Below, piece by piece: positions 26,196-34,935 of a DNA stretch of 64,000 nt; the stretch's first letter is position 1; every line of letters begins with the position of its first letter. Origin of the DNA: Streptomyces sp. NBC_00273 (lineage in GTDB: Bacteria > Actinomycetota > Actinomycetes > Streptomycetales > Streptomycetaceae); the NCBI RefSeq assembly GCF_036178145.1, contig NZ_CP108067.1, positions 6,647,501 through 6,711,500 on the forward strand. Reading direction: 5' to 3'. The notes below the pieces were generated by a model that saw only the letters and a program-made list of their open reading frames with translations, was not told where the DNA came from and did not search any database. Position numbers and translations under genes: made by a program.

Positions 26196-26672
26196 ATGTC
26201 CGCACACGGCGCGTCCGTGCTGGTCCGCTCCGACCCGCGCCGCCTCCTGTTCCTTGCCGTTCCCACCCTCCTCATCACGCTCACGGAGGGTTTCACCAGC
26301 CAGGGCAGGTTGCTGCCGAGGCCGGTCTGGTTCGTCTTCGGGGCCGTGGCAGGCGTCTTCTTCTTCGTCCTGTACTGGGCCCTCGCCGTCTCGGTGGCTG
26401 ACGGGTGCGTCGCCGTGCGCCGGGGGCTCACCACACGGCGGATACCGCTGGCCGAGCTCGACAGCGTCGTCGTGGAGGACATGGGGCGCCAGGGGTATGT
26501 GATCCGCTGTCACCGGGCCGGCGAACCGGAGCTCAAGGTCCCGTTGACCGCCGTGATGCGGCCGGGTGACCACCAGCTGGTGATCGAGGCGATCCGCGCC
26601 GGGGTCCGGCCGGGTGTTCTGCGGAGCAGGCCGTGTTCGCCCCGTCGTCCTGCCGCACCGCACCATCCGTGA
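26196..26672 (+). CDS. PH-domain-like small membrane protein
   Basis: The protein has 158 residues. Two hydrophobic segments (LLFLAVPTLLITL, about 18-30; WFVFGAVAGVFFFVLYWAL, about 45-63) precede a bacterial-PH-like domain (VRRGLTTRRIPLAELDSVVV ... LKVPLTAVMRPGDHQLVIEA). It follows the kinase gene by 46 bases. No function is known; a membrane-linked partner of the kinase is speculative. Confidence 0.75.
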   Translation: MSAHGASVLVRSDPRRLLFLAVPTLLITLTEGFTSQGRLLPRPVWFVFGAVAGVFFFVLYWALAVSVADGCVAVRRGLTTRRIPLAELDSVVVEDMGRQGYVIRCHRAGEPELKVPLTAVMRPGDHQLVIEAIRAGVRPGVLRSRPCSPRRPAAPHHP

Positions 26673-26890
26673 CGCGTCCGAGCCGGATGTACGTGACGAA
26701 CGCCTGGACGGCAAGTGCCGGAAGGACGGCGGGGAGGACCGAGTCCTGACGCCCGGTCCCGCACCGCCCATCGTCCGGAGCGCGCCGATCAACGCGGAGA
26801 TCTCGGGTGCCCAGCCCGAGACGACGCGGCGCGAGCACCTGACGCACCAACGACGCCCCCTGACGTCGCGTGAGGTGCAAGCCCACCGGG
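26673..26890. other. Gap of 218 bp, possible gene remnant
   Basis: No intact gene is seen. On the minus strand, two frames share membrane-protein-like pieces (for example EISALIGALRTMGG, then LPAVLPALAVQAFVTYIRLG), as if a short membrane gene had been broken by a frameshift. Similarity to a known family is not evident. Confidence 0.25.
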
Positions 26891-27757
26891 CTACTGGCCG
26901 GTCGCCGCCTTCGCGGCGGACATGGTTTTCTGCTTGGCGAGCAGCGGCCCCGCCAAAGCGGCCGAATTGGACTCGATCAGGAACTGCTGGTACTCGCTTT
27001 CGGCGTCGGACCAGGCGCCGATCAGGTTCACCTTCTGCTTGCACAGGACGTCGGCGAGTGCCACGTCCTTCTCGCGGATCCCCGGAGTTTCGGCGCTGAA
27101 TTCCTTGTCGTTGATCGCGGCGAGGGGGTCGGGGTAGGCGTGCCCGGACTCCTTCATGCAGTTCGACCACTCTTCGGTCGCTTTCACCACCGCAGGCGCC
27201 TTCTGTGACTTCTTGTAGCTCTCCATGTTGAGCTTTTGGGGAAGGTCCAGGGCGTCCTGCATTTCGGCCTCGTGGAGTTCCCTCCGGGCCTCTCCGATGC
27301 AGCCGCCTTCCGGTACGGGTGCGCCGTTGTACGTGGTCACCTCGCCCATGACGAGCGGCATGATCGCCGATGGGTAGTCTTCGGCCGGTCTTTTCACGTC
27401 TGGCACGTGATAGCCGTGCTGCTTCGCGAGCTCCGCATCGGCCAGGCCGTAGCGGCGCTCGTTCGTTTCGATATCGGTGCTTCCCAGGGCTTTGGGGGTG
27501 TATGGGGCGCCCAGTCCGGTGATGCACCGCTGCATGAGCGAATCGCGCCCCCGGGCGAGGGTGCCCGCGTCGACGGTGGTCAGCAGGTAGTCGTCCAGGG
27601 GCAGCTTGAGGGCCTTGCTGTCGGTGAGCTGGCGCGCCGCCGTCCGGCCCGGGGTTTCGCGGGGGCCGGTGGTGTCGGCCGAGCACGCGGACAGGAGCGG
27701 GAGCAGCAGTACCGCCATGCCGGCACACGCTCTGGCGGACGGGGTGGTTACGTTCAC
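26891..27757 (-). CDS. Putative lipoprotein of unknown function
   Basis: The protein has 288 residues from a GTG at 27757. A signal with lipobox LLSAC (cysteine near residue 25) suggests a lipid-anchored exported protein. Four later cysteines (QRCITG, GGCIGE, SNCMKE, VLCKQK) could form two disulfides. The domain is helical and hydrophilic with no recognised family. Streptomyces genomes hold many such paralogues near secreted small proteins. It shares direction with the I36 gene upstream, which has a strong terminator between. Confidence 0.75.
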   Translation of the reverse strand: MNVTTPSARACAGMAVLLLPLLSACSADTTGPRETPGRTAARQLTDSKALKLPLDDYLLTTVDAGTLARGRDSLMQRCITGLGAPYTPKALGSTDIETNERRYGLADAELAKQHGYHVPDVKRPAEDYPSAIMPLVMGEVTTYNGAPVPEGGCIGEARRELHEAEMQDALDLPQKLNMESYKKSQKAPAVVKATEEWSNCMKESGHAYPDPLAAINDKEFSAETPGIREKDVALADVLCKQKVNLIGAWSDAESEYQQFLIESNSAALAGPLLAKQKTMSAAKAATGQ

Positions 27758-27781
27758 TGGATTCCTCTACGGGTGGCAAGG

Positions 27782-27823
27782 AAGGGTGCTCCGCAATCGC
27801 GATGGCGATTGCGGAGCACCCTT
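27782..27823 (-). terminator. Perfect 19-bp stem terminator after the I36-type gene
   Basis: AAGGGTGCTCCGCAATCGC, loop GATG, then its exact 19-base complement. It lies 22 bases after the stop of the I36-like gene on the minus strand and 25 bases before the lipoprotein start. This is one of the strongest hairpins in the window. Confidence 0.9.
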
Positions 27824-27844
27824 CCCCGGTTCAGGTGCCGATGC

Positions 27845-28222
27845 TCAGCAGATCCAGTCCCGGAGGGAAGCGTTGTTGTTGTACGTGTTCACGAGGTTCC
27901 GGGAGGTGTGAGCATGAACGGTGTCGTACGGGCCGGCGTAGTTCGAGTTGTAGTAGACCCGGTAGCACCAGTTCGAGGCGTTCTCGGTCGACGCGGCATT
28001 GTTCTTCACCGGCTGACCTTCACCGGTGGCCCATGTGGTGAATACTTCCCCGGCGAGATTGGGTACGTCGCTGTCGGTGAACCAGCGGGCACCGTTCTGG
28101 TTGGAGTTGTAGTAGAGACAGAAGAAGCCGGTCGGGCACGCGTATGCGCTGGCCGGGGTGGCCATTCCGATCGTGACACCAGCTGCGGCGACCAAGAGTG
28201 CCATGGTCCGCTTCATGCGCAT
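27845..28222 (-). CDS. Secreted peptidase inhibitor family I36-like protein
   Basis: The protein has 125 residues. The signal peptide MKRTMALLVAAAGVTIG ends at ASAYAC. The mature part repeats the YYNSN motif twice (CLYYNSNQNGARWF, RVYYNSNYAGPYD), the crystallin-like pattern of Streptomyces metalloproteinase inhibitors (SMPI, family I36). Four cysteines could pair. It is probably an exported inhibitor or envelope-stress protein. Its GC is lower than the neighbours. Confidence 0.85.
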   Translation of the reverse strand: MRMKRTMALLVAAAGVTIGMATPASAYACPTGFFCLYYNSNQNGARWFTDSDVPNLAGEVFTTWATGEGQPVKNNAASTENASNWCYRVYYNSNYAGPYDTVHAHTSRNLVNTYNNNASLRDWIC

Positions 28223-28428
28223 GGTTCATCCCCCTACGTAGTGGTGCTCCTGCCGGCGCCAAATCGGGCGCGACGAAGGGGAGTTGCTTCCCGAATGCGG
28301 CACGCTCGGACCCAGCCCGGCCGTGTCCGTGCCGACTATAGTGAAAGGTCCATCTGCACTCAACAGCCTTTATGCGAGCCGGAGTTGGCGTGAAGTCGGC
28401 TCCGTGGGCCCTCTATGTGCGGGTGTAT

Positions 28429-29052
28429 TCAGATATGCAACTCGGGCGGGAAGCCGGTCCAGCGCAGTTCGGCCGGCAGGTGCCGCATGTCGTTGGAGAA
28501 GAGGACGGAGGCGGGCCGGTCGGGCGCGTAGCGGATGACGGTCAGGGCGGCGTTGGAGTGGTTGAGCCCGAGCCAGCGCCACTTCGGCGCGTACATGGCC
28601 TCCCGGACGAGCCAGGCGACGAGGAAGTTGTGCGTGACGACCAGCTCGTGCCGGTCCTCCTCGCCGTCCACCGGCCCGGTGAACAGGTCCAGCGCCCGGC
28701 GGGCCAGGCCGGGTCCGTTCTCCCGCTCCTCGGCGCTGGCGCCGGCGAGGAAGCGGAGGAAGAGGTCGGCCGATTCCGCGGGGAGTTCATCCCGCTCCGG
28801 CATGTGGGGGACGTAGTCGCCCGCGACGTCCGAACGGTGCAGGGGGACGTCGGTCAGCTGGTCGGCGATCAGGCGCGCCGTCTGCTCGGCCCGGGGCAGC
28901 GGTCCGTGGTGGACCGCTGCCAGGGGGACGTCCCGCAGGCGCCGGCCGAGCAGGACGGCCTGTCGGCGGCCGTTCTCGGTGAGCTCGCTCTCGTCCGGTG
29001 ACGCCTCGCCGTGCCGGGCGAGATAGAGGTATCGGGTGGCAGTGGCGGTCAT
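28429..29052 (-). CDS. Histidine phosphatase superfamily protein
   Basis: The protein has 207 residues. The RHG motif is in YLARHGEASPDE (about residues 9-20), and the second histidine is in ELVVTHNFLVAW. ENGRRQAVLLGRRL is also typical of the phosphoglycerate-mutase-like fold. It is cytoplasmic and stands alone. The substrate is unknown; the family includes sugar-phosphate and nucleotide phosphatases. Confidence 0.9.
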   Translation of the reverse strand: MTATATRYLYLARHGEASPDESELTENGRRQAVLLGRRLRDVPLAAVHHGPLPRAEQTARLIADQLTDVPLHRSDVAGDYVPHMPERDELPAESADLFLRFLAGASAEERENGPGLARRALDLFTGPVDGEEDRHELVVTHNFLVAWLVREAMYAPKWRWLGLNHSNAALTVIRYAPDRPASVLFSNDMRHLPAELRWTGFPPELHI

Positions 29053-29169
29053 TCCAAGCTCCTTCGAACCATCAATCGATCTTGTGCATTGATGGACGCC
29101 GCCCCCTCTGTGCGGGTTGCAGGAGCGGCGGTTCGTCAGGAGTCCGGGCGAGGTGGAACGACCTGGCGG

Positions 29170-29907
29170 TCAGCGAGGGGTGAGCAGGCAGAACTCGTTG
29201 CCCTCCGGGTCGGACAGGATCGTCCAGGAGATGGCGGACTGGTCGATGCCGGGGTCGGTGGCCCCCAGGGCGCGCAGTCGGGCCGCCTCTGCCGCGAGGT
29301 CGTCGCCGGGGTAGGGACAGACGTCGAGGTGGACGCGGTTCCACACGCTCTTGGTGTCGGGGGTGCGGAGGAACTCCAGGTAGGGGCCGACGCCCTTGGC
29401 GGACCGCATGGTCGCCTGCTCGTCGGTCACCTCGTGCAGCGTCCAGTCCATCGCCCCGTCCCAGAACCGGGCCATTGCGCGCGGGTCGGTGCAGTCGACC
29501 ACCACCGCGGCGATCGGCCCGGTGTCCCGGTAGATCGGGCGGGGCTCCAGGACGCAGAACTCGTTGCCCTCCGGGTCGGCCATGACCGTCCAGGGGACGT
29601 CGCCCTGACCCACGTCGGCGAGCGTCGCGCCGAGGTCCTTCAGGCGCCCGACCAGCTCCTTCTGGTGCGCGGCCGAGGTGGTGGCCAGATCGAGGTGCAC
29701 CCGGTTCTTGACCGTCTTGGGTTCCGGGCGGGCGATGATGTCGATGCAGACGGCCACGGGGTCGGGGTAGGAGAACCCCACCGGTTCGAGGTTGGTCACG
29801 CCGGGCCCCTCGCTGTCGACGCCCCAGCCGAGCGCCTCCGCCCAGAACCGGCCGAGCGCGGAGTCGTCCTGGGCCTTCATGTTGATCTGCACAAGTCGTG
29901 TTGCCAT
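29170..29907 (-). CDS. Two-domain VOC (glyoxalase-like) family protein
   Basis: The protein has 245 residues from an ATG at 29907. Two VOC modules are seen: each has a variant of VHLDL/VHLDV (about 75 and 198) and ends in DPEGNEFCVLEP or DPEGNEFCLLTP. This tandem type is common in actinobacteria and includes glyoxalase/bleomycin-resistance-like proteins. It is divergent from the acyl-CoA dehydrogenase. The longer frame to 30750 is antisense shadow. Function unknown. Confidence 0.88.
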   Translation of the reverse strand: MATRLVQINMKAQDDSALGRFWAEALGWGVDSEGPGVTNLEPVGFSYPDPVAVCIDIIARPEPKTVKNRVHLDLATTSAAHQKELVGRLKDLGATLADVGQGDVPWTVMADPEGNEFCVLEPRPIYRDTGPIAAVVVDCTDPRAMARFWDGAMDWTLHEVTDEQATMRSAKGVGPYLEFLRTPDTKSVWNRVHLDVCPYPGDDLAAEAARLRALGATDPGIDQSAISWTILSDPEGNEFCLLTPR

Positions 29908-29922
29908 GCCGCAGATCCTAAA

Positions 29923-29951
29923 AGCCGACCCCGCCCGGGCCGGGGTCGGCT
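29923..29951. terminator. Hairpin in the VOC/acyl-CoA dehydrogenase divergent region
   Basis: AGCCGACCCC, 9-base loop, GGGGTCGGCT form a perfect 10-bp stem. It lies between two divergent starts (29907 and 30016), so it is not after a gene. It could block antisense read-through or act in a leader. Confidence 0.5.
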
Positions 29952-29971
29952 CCCGCTCCGAATCACCCTTC

Positions 29972-29990
29972 ATCTGACCTTCCGTCAGAT
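29972..29990. promoter_or_regulatory. CTGAC-N5-GTCAG operator before the acyl-CoA dehydrogenase
   Basis: ATCTGAC-cttcc-GTCAGAT has perfect 7-bp arms. It directly abuts the KstR-type site at 29991. It shares the CTGAC-N5-GTCAG core with 17184 and 36059. Confidence 0.65.
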
Positions 29991-30004
29991 TGGAACGTGT
30001 TCTA
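29991..30004. promoter_or_regulatory. KstR-consensus operator before the acyl-CoA dehydrogenase operon
   Basis: TGGAACGTGTTCTA matches TnnAACnnGTTnnA at every fixed position and lies 11 bases before the ATG. There is no room for a usual leader and Shine-Dalgarno, so the message may be leaderless or nearly so. Confidence 0.7.
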
Positions 30005-30015
30005 GTCTGCCGCGC

Positions 30016-32148
30016 ATGGGCATCGGAATCACGCAGGAGCAGCGCGAGTTGGCCGAGGCGGTGCGCGGTTGGATCGCGCGGGCCGTGCCTCCCGAGGAGG
30101 TCCGCAAGCTGCTCGACACCCCGCCGCAGACCGGGGCGCGCCCCGCCTACTGGGACGCGCTGACCGCACAGGGGCTGCTCGACCCGCACCTGGACGGCGG
30201 CACCCTGCTCGACCTGGCCGTCGTCGTCGAGGAGGCGGCCCGGGCCGCGCTGCCCGGGGCGTACCTGCCGAGCGCGCTGGCCTCCGTACTGCTGGAGCGG
30301 GCCGGCGCAGAGCCGCTCGAAGGCCGGGTCGGGGCGGTCGCGCTCGGGCCGGGGACCCTGACCGCCGTCGCCGTCGAGGGCGGCGGCCACCTGCTCGACG
30401 GACTCGCCCCGCCCGTCCTCGGCGCCGGGGAGGCCGACCTGGTGCTGCTCGCCGCCGAGGCCGCGGACGGCACCCGCTGGTTCGCCGTGGACGCCGCCGC
30501 GCTGGACATCCGTACGCACGACGGCGCCGACCCCACCCGCCCCACCGCCGAGGTGCGGGCGCGCGGGGTCGCCACCGGCCCGGACCGACGCCTCGCGCTG
30601 GACGCGGCCCTGGTCCGCGACCTGGCCTGCACGCTCTTCGCCGCCGACGCCTGCGGCACCGCCGCCTGGGCGCTGCACACGGCCGCCGAGTACGCGAAGG
30701 TGCGCGAGCAGTTCGGCCGGCCCATCGGCCAGTTCCAGGGCGTCAAGCACCTGTGCGCCGACATGCTGGTCCGACTGGAACAGGCCCGGGCACTGGCCTG
30801 GGACGCCGCGCAGGCGATGGACGAGCCCGCCGACGTGCGCTCACTGGTGGCCGCCCTCGCCGCCGGAACCGCCCTGGACGCCGCCTACTCCTGCGCCAAG
30901 GACTGCATCCAGCTCCTCGGCGGAATCGGCTTCACCTGGGAACACGACGCCCACATCTACCTGCGGCGAGCACTGGTCGCCCGCCAACTGCTGGGGCCCG
31001 GCGACGGGCACCGCGCACGGGCCGTGCGGTGCGCGGCGGACGGTGCGCGGCGCGAACTGCGCCTGGAACTGCCCGCGGAGGCCGAGACGTACCGCGCGAA
31101 GGCCCGTACCGTCATCGCGGACGCGCGCGGGCAGGGCCCGGCCGACGCCCGCCGGACCCTGGCCCCCACCGGCTACGCGGCCCCGTACCTGCCGCCGCCC
31201 TACGGCATCGGTGCGGGCCCCGTCGAGCAGCTCGTCGTCCAGCAGGAGCTGAGTGCGGCCGGCGTGAAGCTCGCCGACCTCGGGATCGCCACCTGGGTCG
31301 TGCCCTCGCTGCTCGCCTACGGGACGCCCGCCCAGCGGGAGGCCCACCTCCTGCCGACCCTGCGCGGCGACGTCACCTGGTGCCAGCTCTTCTCGGAGCC
31401 GGGCGCCGGCTCCGACCTGGCCTCGCTGCGGACCCGGGCGGAGCGCCGGGAGGACGGCTCCTGGAAGGTCAACGGCCAGAAGGTGTGGACGAGTTCCGCG
31501 CACAGCGCCGACTTCGGGATCCTGCTGGCCCGCACCGACCCGGACGCGCCCAAGCACAAGGGGCTCGGCTACTTCGTGGTCGACATGAAGAACACCCCCG
31601 GCATCGACGTCCGGCCACTGAAGGAGATCACCGGCGAGGCCCTCTTCAACGAGGTGTACTTCGACGACGTGCAGCTCCCGGCGGACGCGCTGGTCGGCGC
31701 GGCGGACGGCGGCTGGAAGGTGGCCCGCAACACCCTCGGCAACGAACGCGTCCACATGGCCGACCAGATGACCTTCGACACCGGCCTGGAGGCGCTCCTC
31801 GCGCGCGCCGCCGACCTCGACGGCACGTACCGGGCGCGGATCGGTGCACTCGCCGCCGAGGCGCACGCCCTGGCCTGCATCGGGCTGCGCACCACGCTCC
31901 AACAGGTGTCGGGACTGGAGCCGGGCGCGGGCGCTTCCGTACGCAAGCTCGTCCAGACCCCGCACCAGCAGCGGACCGCCGAGCTCGCGCTCGAACTGCT
32001 GGGACCGGCGGGCGCGGTGCGGGAGGGGGCGGGGGAGCGGGCGGTCCACGGAATGCTCATGTCCCGCTGCCTGACCATCGCCGGGGGCACCACGCAGGTC
32101 CAGCTCAACGTCGTTGCCGAGCGGATCCTCGGCCTACCCAGGGACTAG
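30016..32148 (+). CDS. Two-domain acyl-CoA dehydrogenase, FadE34/ChsE3-like
   Basis: The protein has 710 residues and consists of two fused acyl-CoA dehydrogenase units. The first (about 1-340) has EYAKVREQFGRPIGQFQGVK and QLLGGIGFTWEHDAHIYLRR. The second (about 360-710) has WCQLFSEPGAGSDLASLRT, KVNGQKVWTSSAHSADFG and TIAGGTTQVQLNVVAERILG. Mycobacterial FadE34 (ChsE3), a KstR-regulated enzyme acting on steroid side-chain CoA thioesters, has the same fused layout and nearly the same length. The reaction would be FAD-dependent alpha,beta-dehydrogenation of a bulky acyl-CoA. It is followed at 12 bases by an Ltp-type thiolase. The 335-codon upstream extension of the frame is antisense to the VOC gene and is rejected. 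Confidence 0.92.
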   Translation: MGIGITQEQRELAEAVRGWIARAVPPEEVRKLLDTPPQTGARPAYWDALTAQGLLDPHLDGGTLLDLAVVVEEAARAALPGAYLPSALASVLLERAGAEPLEGRVGAVALGPGTLTAVAVEGGGHLLDGLAPPVLGAGEADLVLLAAEAADGTRWFAVDAAALDIRTHDGADPTRPTAEVRARGVATGPDRRLALDAALVRDLACTLFAADACGTAAWALHTAAEYAKVREQFGRPIGQFQGVKHLCADMLVRLEQARALAWDAAQAMDEPADVRSLVAALAAGTALDAAYSCAKDCIQLLGGIGFTWEHDAHIYLRRALVARQLLGPGDGHRARAVRCAADGARRELRLELPAEAETYRAKARTVIADARGQGPADARRTLAPTGYAAPYLPPPYGIGAGPVEQLVVQQELSAAGVKLADLGIATWVVPSLLAYGTPAQREAHLLPTLRGDVTWCQLFSEPGAGSDLASLRTRAERREDGSWKVNGQKVWTSSAHSADFGILLARTDPDAPKHKGLGYFVVDMKNTPGIDVRPLKEITGEALFNEVYFDDVQLPADALVGAADGGWKVARNTLGNERVHMADQMTFDTGLEALLARAADLDGTYRARIGALAAEAHALACIGLRTTLQQVSGLEPGAGASVRKLVQTPHQQRTAELALELLGPAGAVREGAGERAVHGMLMSRCLTIAGGTTQVQLNVVAERILGLPRD

Positions 32149-32160
32149 GAGTTGTCGGGC

Positions 32161-33348
32161 ATGAAGTCGTACATCGTGGGCGTCGGCATGACGAAGTTCG
32201 AGAAGCCGGAGTCGCGGGACTGGCAGTACTGGGACATGGCGAAGGAGGCCGGAACGGCGGCGCTCGCGGACGCGGGCATCGGCTACGACCTGGTCGAGCA
32301 GGTCCCGGTGGGGTACTGCTTCCAGGCCTCCACGGCCGGCCAGCGGGCCGCGTACGAACTGGGGCTCTCCGGAGTGCCGGTCTACAACGTCAACAACAAC
32401 TGCGCGACGGGATCGACGGCGCTGATGATGGCGCGGCAGTTCGTGCAGGGCGGGATCAGCGACTGCGTGCTGGCGCTGGGCTTCGAGAAGATGAAGCGCG
32501 GCGCGCTCGGGGGCGGGGCCGACGGAGGCGACTTCAAGACCTCGCCGGTGGCCCGGCACTACGGGATCATGGCCGCGGGCCACGGCTTCGAGATGTCCCC
32601 GCCCACGGCGCAGATCTTCGGCAACGCGGCGCGCGAGCACATGGAGCGGTACGGGACCACGGCCGCGCAGCTCGCGGCGGTCGGTGCGAAGAACCACCGG
32701 CACTCGGCGAACAACCCGAACGCGCAGTTCCAGGACGTGTACTCGATCGAGGAGATCCTGGCGGCGAAGGAGATCCACGCGCCGCTGACGAAGCTCCAGT
32801 GCTCGCCGACCTCGGACGGCGCGGCGGCGGCGCTGGTGGTGTCCGAGCGGTTCCTGGTGCGGCACGGGCTGCACGACAAGGCGGTGGAGATCGTCGGCCA
32901 GTCGATGACGACGGACACCGGAGCGTCGTTCGCCTCGGGCTCGTGCATCGACGTGGTCGGCAAGCCGATGACGGCGGCCGCGGCCCGGCAGGCGTACGAG
33001 GCCTCGGGGCTCGGCATCGAGGACGTGGACGTGGTGGAGCTGCACGACTGCTTCTCCATCAACGAACTGCTGACGTACGAGGCGCTGGGCATGTGCGAGG
33101 ACGGCGCCGCGGGGAAGTTGGTGGAGTCGGGGGCGACCACGTACGGCGGGCGGTGGGTGGTGAACCCGTCCGGGGGGCTGATCTCCAAGGGGCACCCGCT
33201 GGGGGCGACGGGGCTGGCGCAGGCCGCGGAACTGGTGTGGCAGTTGCGCGGCGAGGCCGGTCCGCGGCAGGTCGCGGGGGCGGGGGTGGGGCTGGCGCAC
33301 AACATCGGGCTGGGCGGGGCGGCGGTGGTGACGCTGCTGCGGAGGTAG
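32161..33348 (+). CDS. Lipid-transfer protein / SCPx-type thiolase
   Basis: The protein has 395 residues. It starts [20 protein letters not shown]. The thiolase-like nucleophile is the cysteine in [11 protein letters not shown], and later catalytic-type residues are in [14 protein letters not shown] and [17 protein letters not shown]. Ltp2/3/4 of mycobacterial cholesterol breakdown are of this type; they act as aldolases or thiolases on side-chain CoA esters. ATG at 32161 has AGGAG eight bases before; the TTG nine bases upstream overlaps that site. It is co-transcribed with the acyl-CoA dehydrogenase. Confidence 0.9.
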   Translation: MKSYIVGVGMTKFEKPESRDWQYWDMAKEAGTAALADAGIGYDLVEQVPVGYCFQASTAGQRAAYELGLSGVPVYNVNNNCATGSTALMMARQFVQGGISDCVLALGFEKMKRGALGGGADGGDFKTSPVARHYGIMAAGHGFEMSPPTAQIFGNAAREHMERYGTTAAQLAAVGAKNHRHSANNPNAQFQDVYSIEEILAAKEIHAPLTKLQCSPTSDGAAAALVVSERFLVRHGLHDKAVEIVGQSMTTDTGASFASGSCIDVVGKPMTAAAARQAYEASGLGIEDVDVVELHDCFSINELLTYEALGMCEDGAAGKLVESGATTYGGRWVVNPSGGLISKGHPLGATGLAQAAELVWQLRGEAGPRQVAGAGVGLAHNIGLGGAAVVTLLRR

Positions 33349-33424
33349 CGGGCCGGGCGGGCCGCCGCTCCCGGGGCTCCGCCCCGGACCCCGCCGGGCG
33401 CTGCCCCCGGCCCCGCGCCTCAAT

Positions 33425-33454
33425 CTCCCCCAGCCACCGCTGGGAGGTGCCCCC
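33425..33454. repeat. Dispersed 30-bp intergenic element, copy 1
   Basis: This 30-bp element starts with CTCCCCCAGCCACCGC and ends GCTGGGAGGTGCCCCC. The reverse complement occurs at 55345-55374 with two mismatches. Both copies lie between genes close to a stop and have a partial hairpin. Confidence 0.8.
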
Positions 33455-33510
33455 GGGCGGGGCCGAAAGGGCTCACGCGTCACGGGGGCGGAGCGCTAGG
33501 CTCCGCTCCC

Positions 33511-34026
33511 GTGAGCGAGATACGCGAGGTGTCCTTCAGTGCCACCGGCAGCCTGACCAGGGACGAGTACGACGAGGCCGCCAAGGCGGCGGGGCTGTTC
33601 CGGCGGGGCCGGGTCGTGGCCTCCCTCAGTACGGTCCTCCTCGCCGCGGCGAGCGTGAAGCTGTCGTCCGACGGTCTCACCGTGTACCCCGTCCCGCTCG
33701 GGATCGCGGTGGCGTACGGCCTCGTCGTGCTGCTGCTCCTGCCGCGGTGGGTGGTGGGCCGGGGCTTCCGCAGCGGCAGGGCCGCCGAGGAGAAGCGGGT
33801 CGTGGTGGACGGCACGGGCATCGAGGTGTTCCGCGGCGGGGAGTCGCAGCGGATCGTGTGGGACGAGATGCGCTACTACCACGAGACGCCCCGGCTGCAC
33901 GTGTTCGTGGGCCACTCGCGCCGCAGGACGTGTCTCGTGGCGGTGCCCAAGCGGCTGTTCGCCGACCCGGGCGAGAGCGAGCTCCTCGCCGCCTTCGGGC
34001 ACGCGCAGGCCGGCGACGGCTCGTAG
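33511..34026 (+). CDS. YcxB-like membrane protein
   Basis: The protein has 171 residues from a GTG at 33511. Two membrane segments (VVASLSTVLLAAASV; IAVAYGLVVLLLLPRWV) lie between N- and C-terminal parts resembling the YcxB-like domain (VDGTGIEVFRGGESQRIVWDEM ... FVAVPKRLF type). The gene is alone. Function unknown. Confidence 0.75.
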   Translation: MSEIREVSFSATGSLTRDEYDEAAKAAGLFRRGRVVASLSTVLLAAASVKLSSDGLTVYPVPLGIAVAYGLVVLLLLPRWVVGRGFRSGRAAEEKRVVVDGTGIEVFRGGESQRIVWDEMRYYHETPRLHVFVGHSRRRTCLVAVPKRLFADPGESELLAAFGHAQAGDGS

Positions 34027-34060
34027 CGCCCCCTGCCCGACCCCGCCCGGCCCGCCCCGG

Positions 34061-34489
34061 TCAGAGCTTCTGGATGTCCTTGTGCACCACGTCGGAGCCG
34101 GGGTGGTCGGCGGCCAGGCGCACCTTGAGCGGGTGGCCGACCGGAGCCTTGATGATGATGTCGGGGTTCTCCCCCAGGCCGGTGCCGTTGCAGGAGGGTT
34201 CGCTGGTCAGGTTGGTCCAGCCGTTCACGTTGTGCGGGTCGTTCCACGACACCCAGGCACAGTCGCGCTCGCCGCTGGTGATCGACACCGAGATGATCCT
34301 GACCGCGTTCGCCGCGCCGTCGACGCGCTCGTAGATCACCGTCCCGATGTTGTGGTGGAGGCCGTTGCCGACCTCCAGGTCGACCTGGAGGACCGGGCCG
34401 GCCGGGGTGTCGGCAGCGGCCGGGGCCGCGCCTCCCGCGAGGGTCGCGAGCACCAGTGCGGCGGTGGTGGACAGGGCGGACAAGCGCAT
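34061..34489 (-). CDS. Small secreted protein of unknown function
   Basis: The protein has 142 residues from an ATG at 34489. A signal peptide (MRLSALSTTAALVLATLAGG, ending PAAADT) precedes a beta-rich domain with two cysteines (DCAWVSW and SCNGTG) that may form a disulfide. It ends in VHKDIQKL. It is exported; no family is recognised. Confidence 0.75.
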   Translation of the reverse strand: MRLSALSTTAALVLATLAGGAAPAAADTPAGPVLQVDLEVGNGLHHNIGTVIYERVDGAANAVRIISVSITSGERDCAWVSWNDPHNVNGWTNLTSEPSCNGTGLGENPDIIIKAPVGHPLKVRLAADHPGSDVVHKDIQKL

Positions 34490-34650
34490 GGTTTCTGCCT
34501 CCACGAAGCTGGGTTGAAGGGCTCCCATCCTGGTCCAGCGGGAGGGCGCGCGCTGCTGCGGAATCCGTCAATCGGTGGCCGGGACGGCGCGGTTGCGCCC
34601 GTGCCGGGCCGCCGCCCGGCCCCGCCGGGCGCGCTGCCCGACCCCGCGCC

Positions 34651-34935
34651 TCACACGCCGGCCGGGGTGGAACCGGCCGGCTTCAGTTCGCAGCGGCCGT
34701 CCGTGCACTCCCGTTGCAGTCGGCCCCGGGAGAGCGTCTGGGCCAGTCCGATCGCCCAGCACATCGGGCAGCCGCGCAGGGCCACCAGGCCGAGGGGTGC
34801 GAGGGCCAGGGTGATCGGTCCGTAGAGCGGGAGGAGGGCGAAGGCGCCGACCAGGGAGCCGATGCCGACCGCGCCGCGGAGCAGGTGCCGGGGCAGGGAA
34901 GAACTCGCGAAGTCGGGGCCGTCAGTGATCTTCAT
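34651..34935 (-). CDS. Small membrane protein with CPMC motif
   Basis: The protein has 94 residues. A central hydrophobic stretch (AVGIGSLVGAFALLPLYGPI, then LALAPLGLVAL) is followed by CPMCWAIG and a later CTDGRC. It resembles the DUF2892/YgaP-type membrane module. The 5' end overlaps the sigma factor gene by 14 bases, so it is translationally coupled. It could be a redox or metal-sensing partner of the sigma factor; that is inference. Confidence 0.8.
   Translation of the reverse strand: MKITDGPDFASSSLPRHLLRGAVGIGSLVGAFALLPLYGPITLALAPLGLVALRGCPMCWAIGLAQTLSRGRLQRECTDGRCELKPAGSTPAGV

Noticed and set aside
29011..30015. 335-codon N-terminal extension of the acyl-CoA dehydrogenase frame
   Set aside because: Antisense to the VOC gene and covering both operators; the family starts at the ATG at 30016.
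30069..34334. 1421-codon plus-strand open frame
   Set aside because: It overlaps the acyl-CoA dehydrogenase, thiolase and YcxB genes in another frame and is Arg/Gly/Pro-rich, as GC-rich shadows are.
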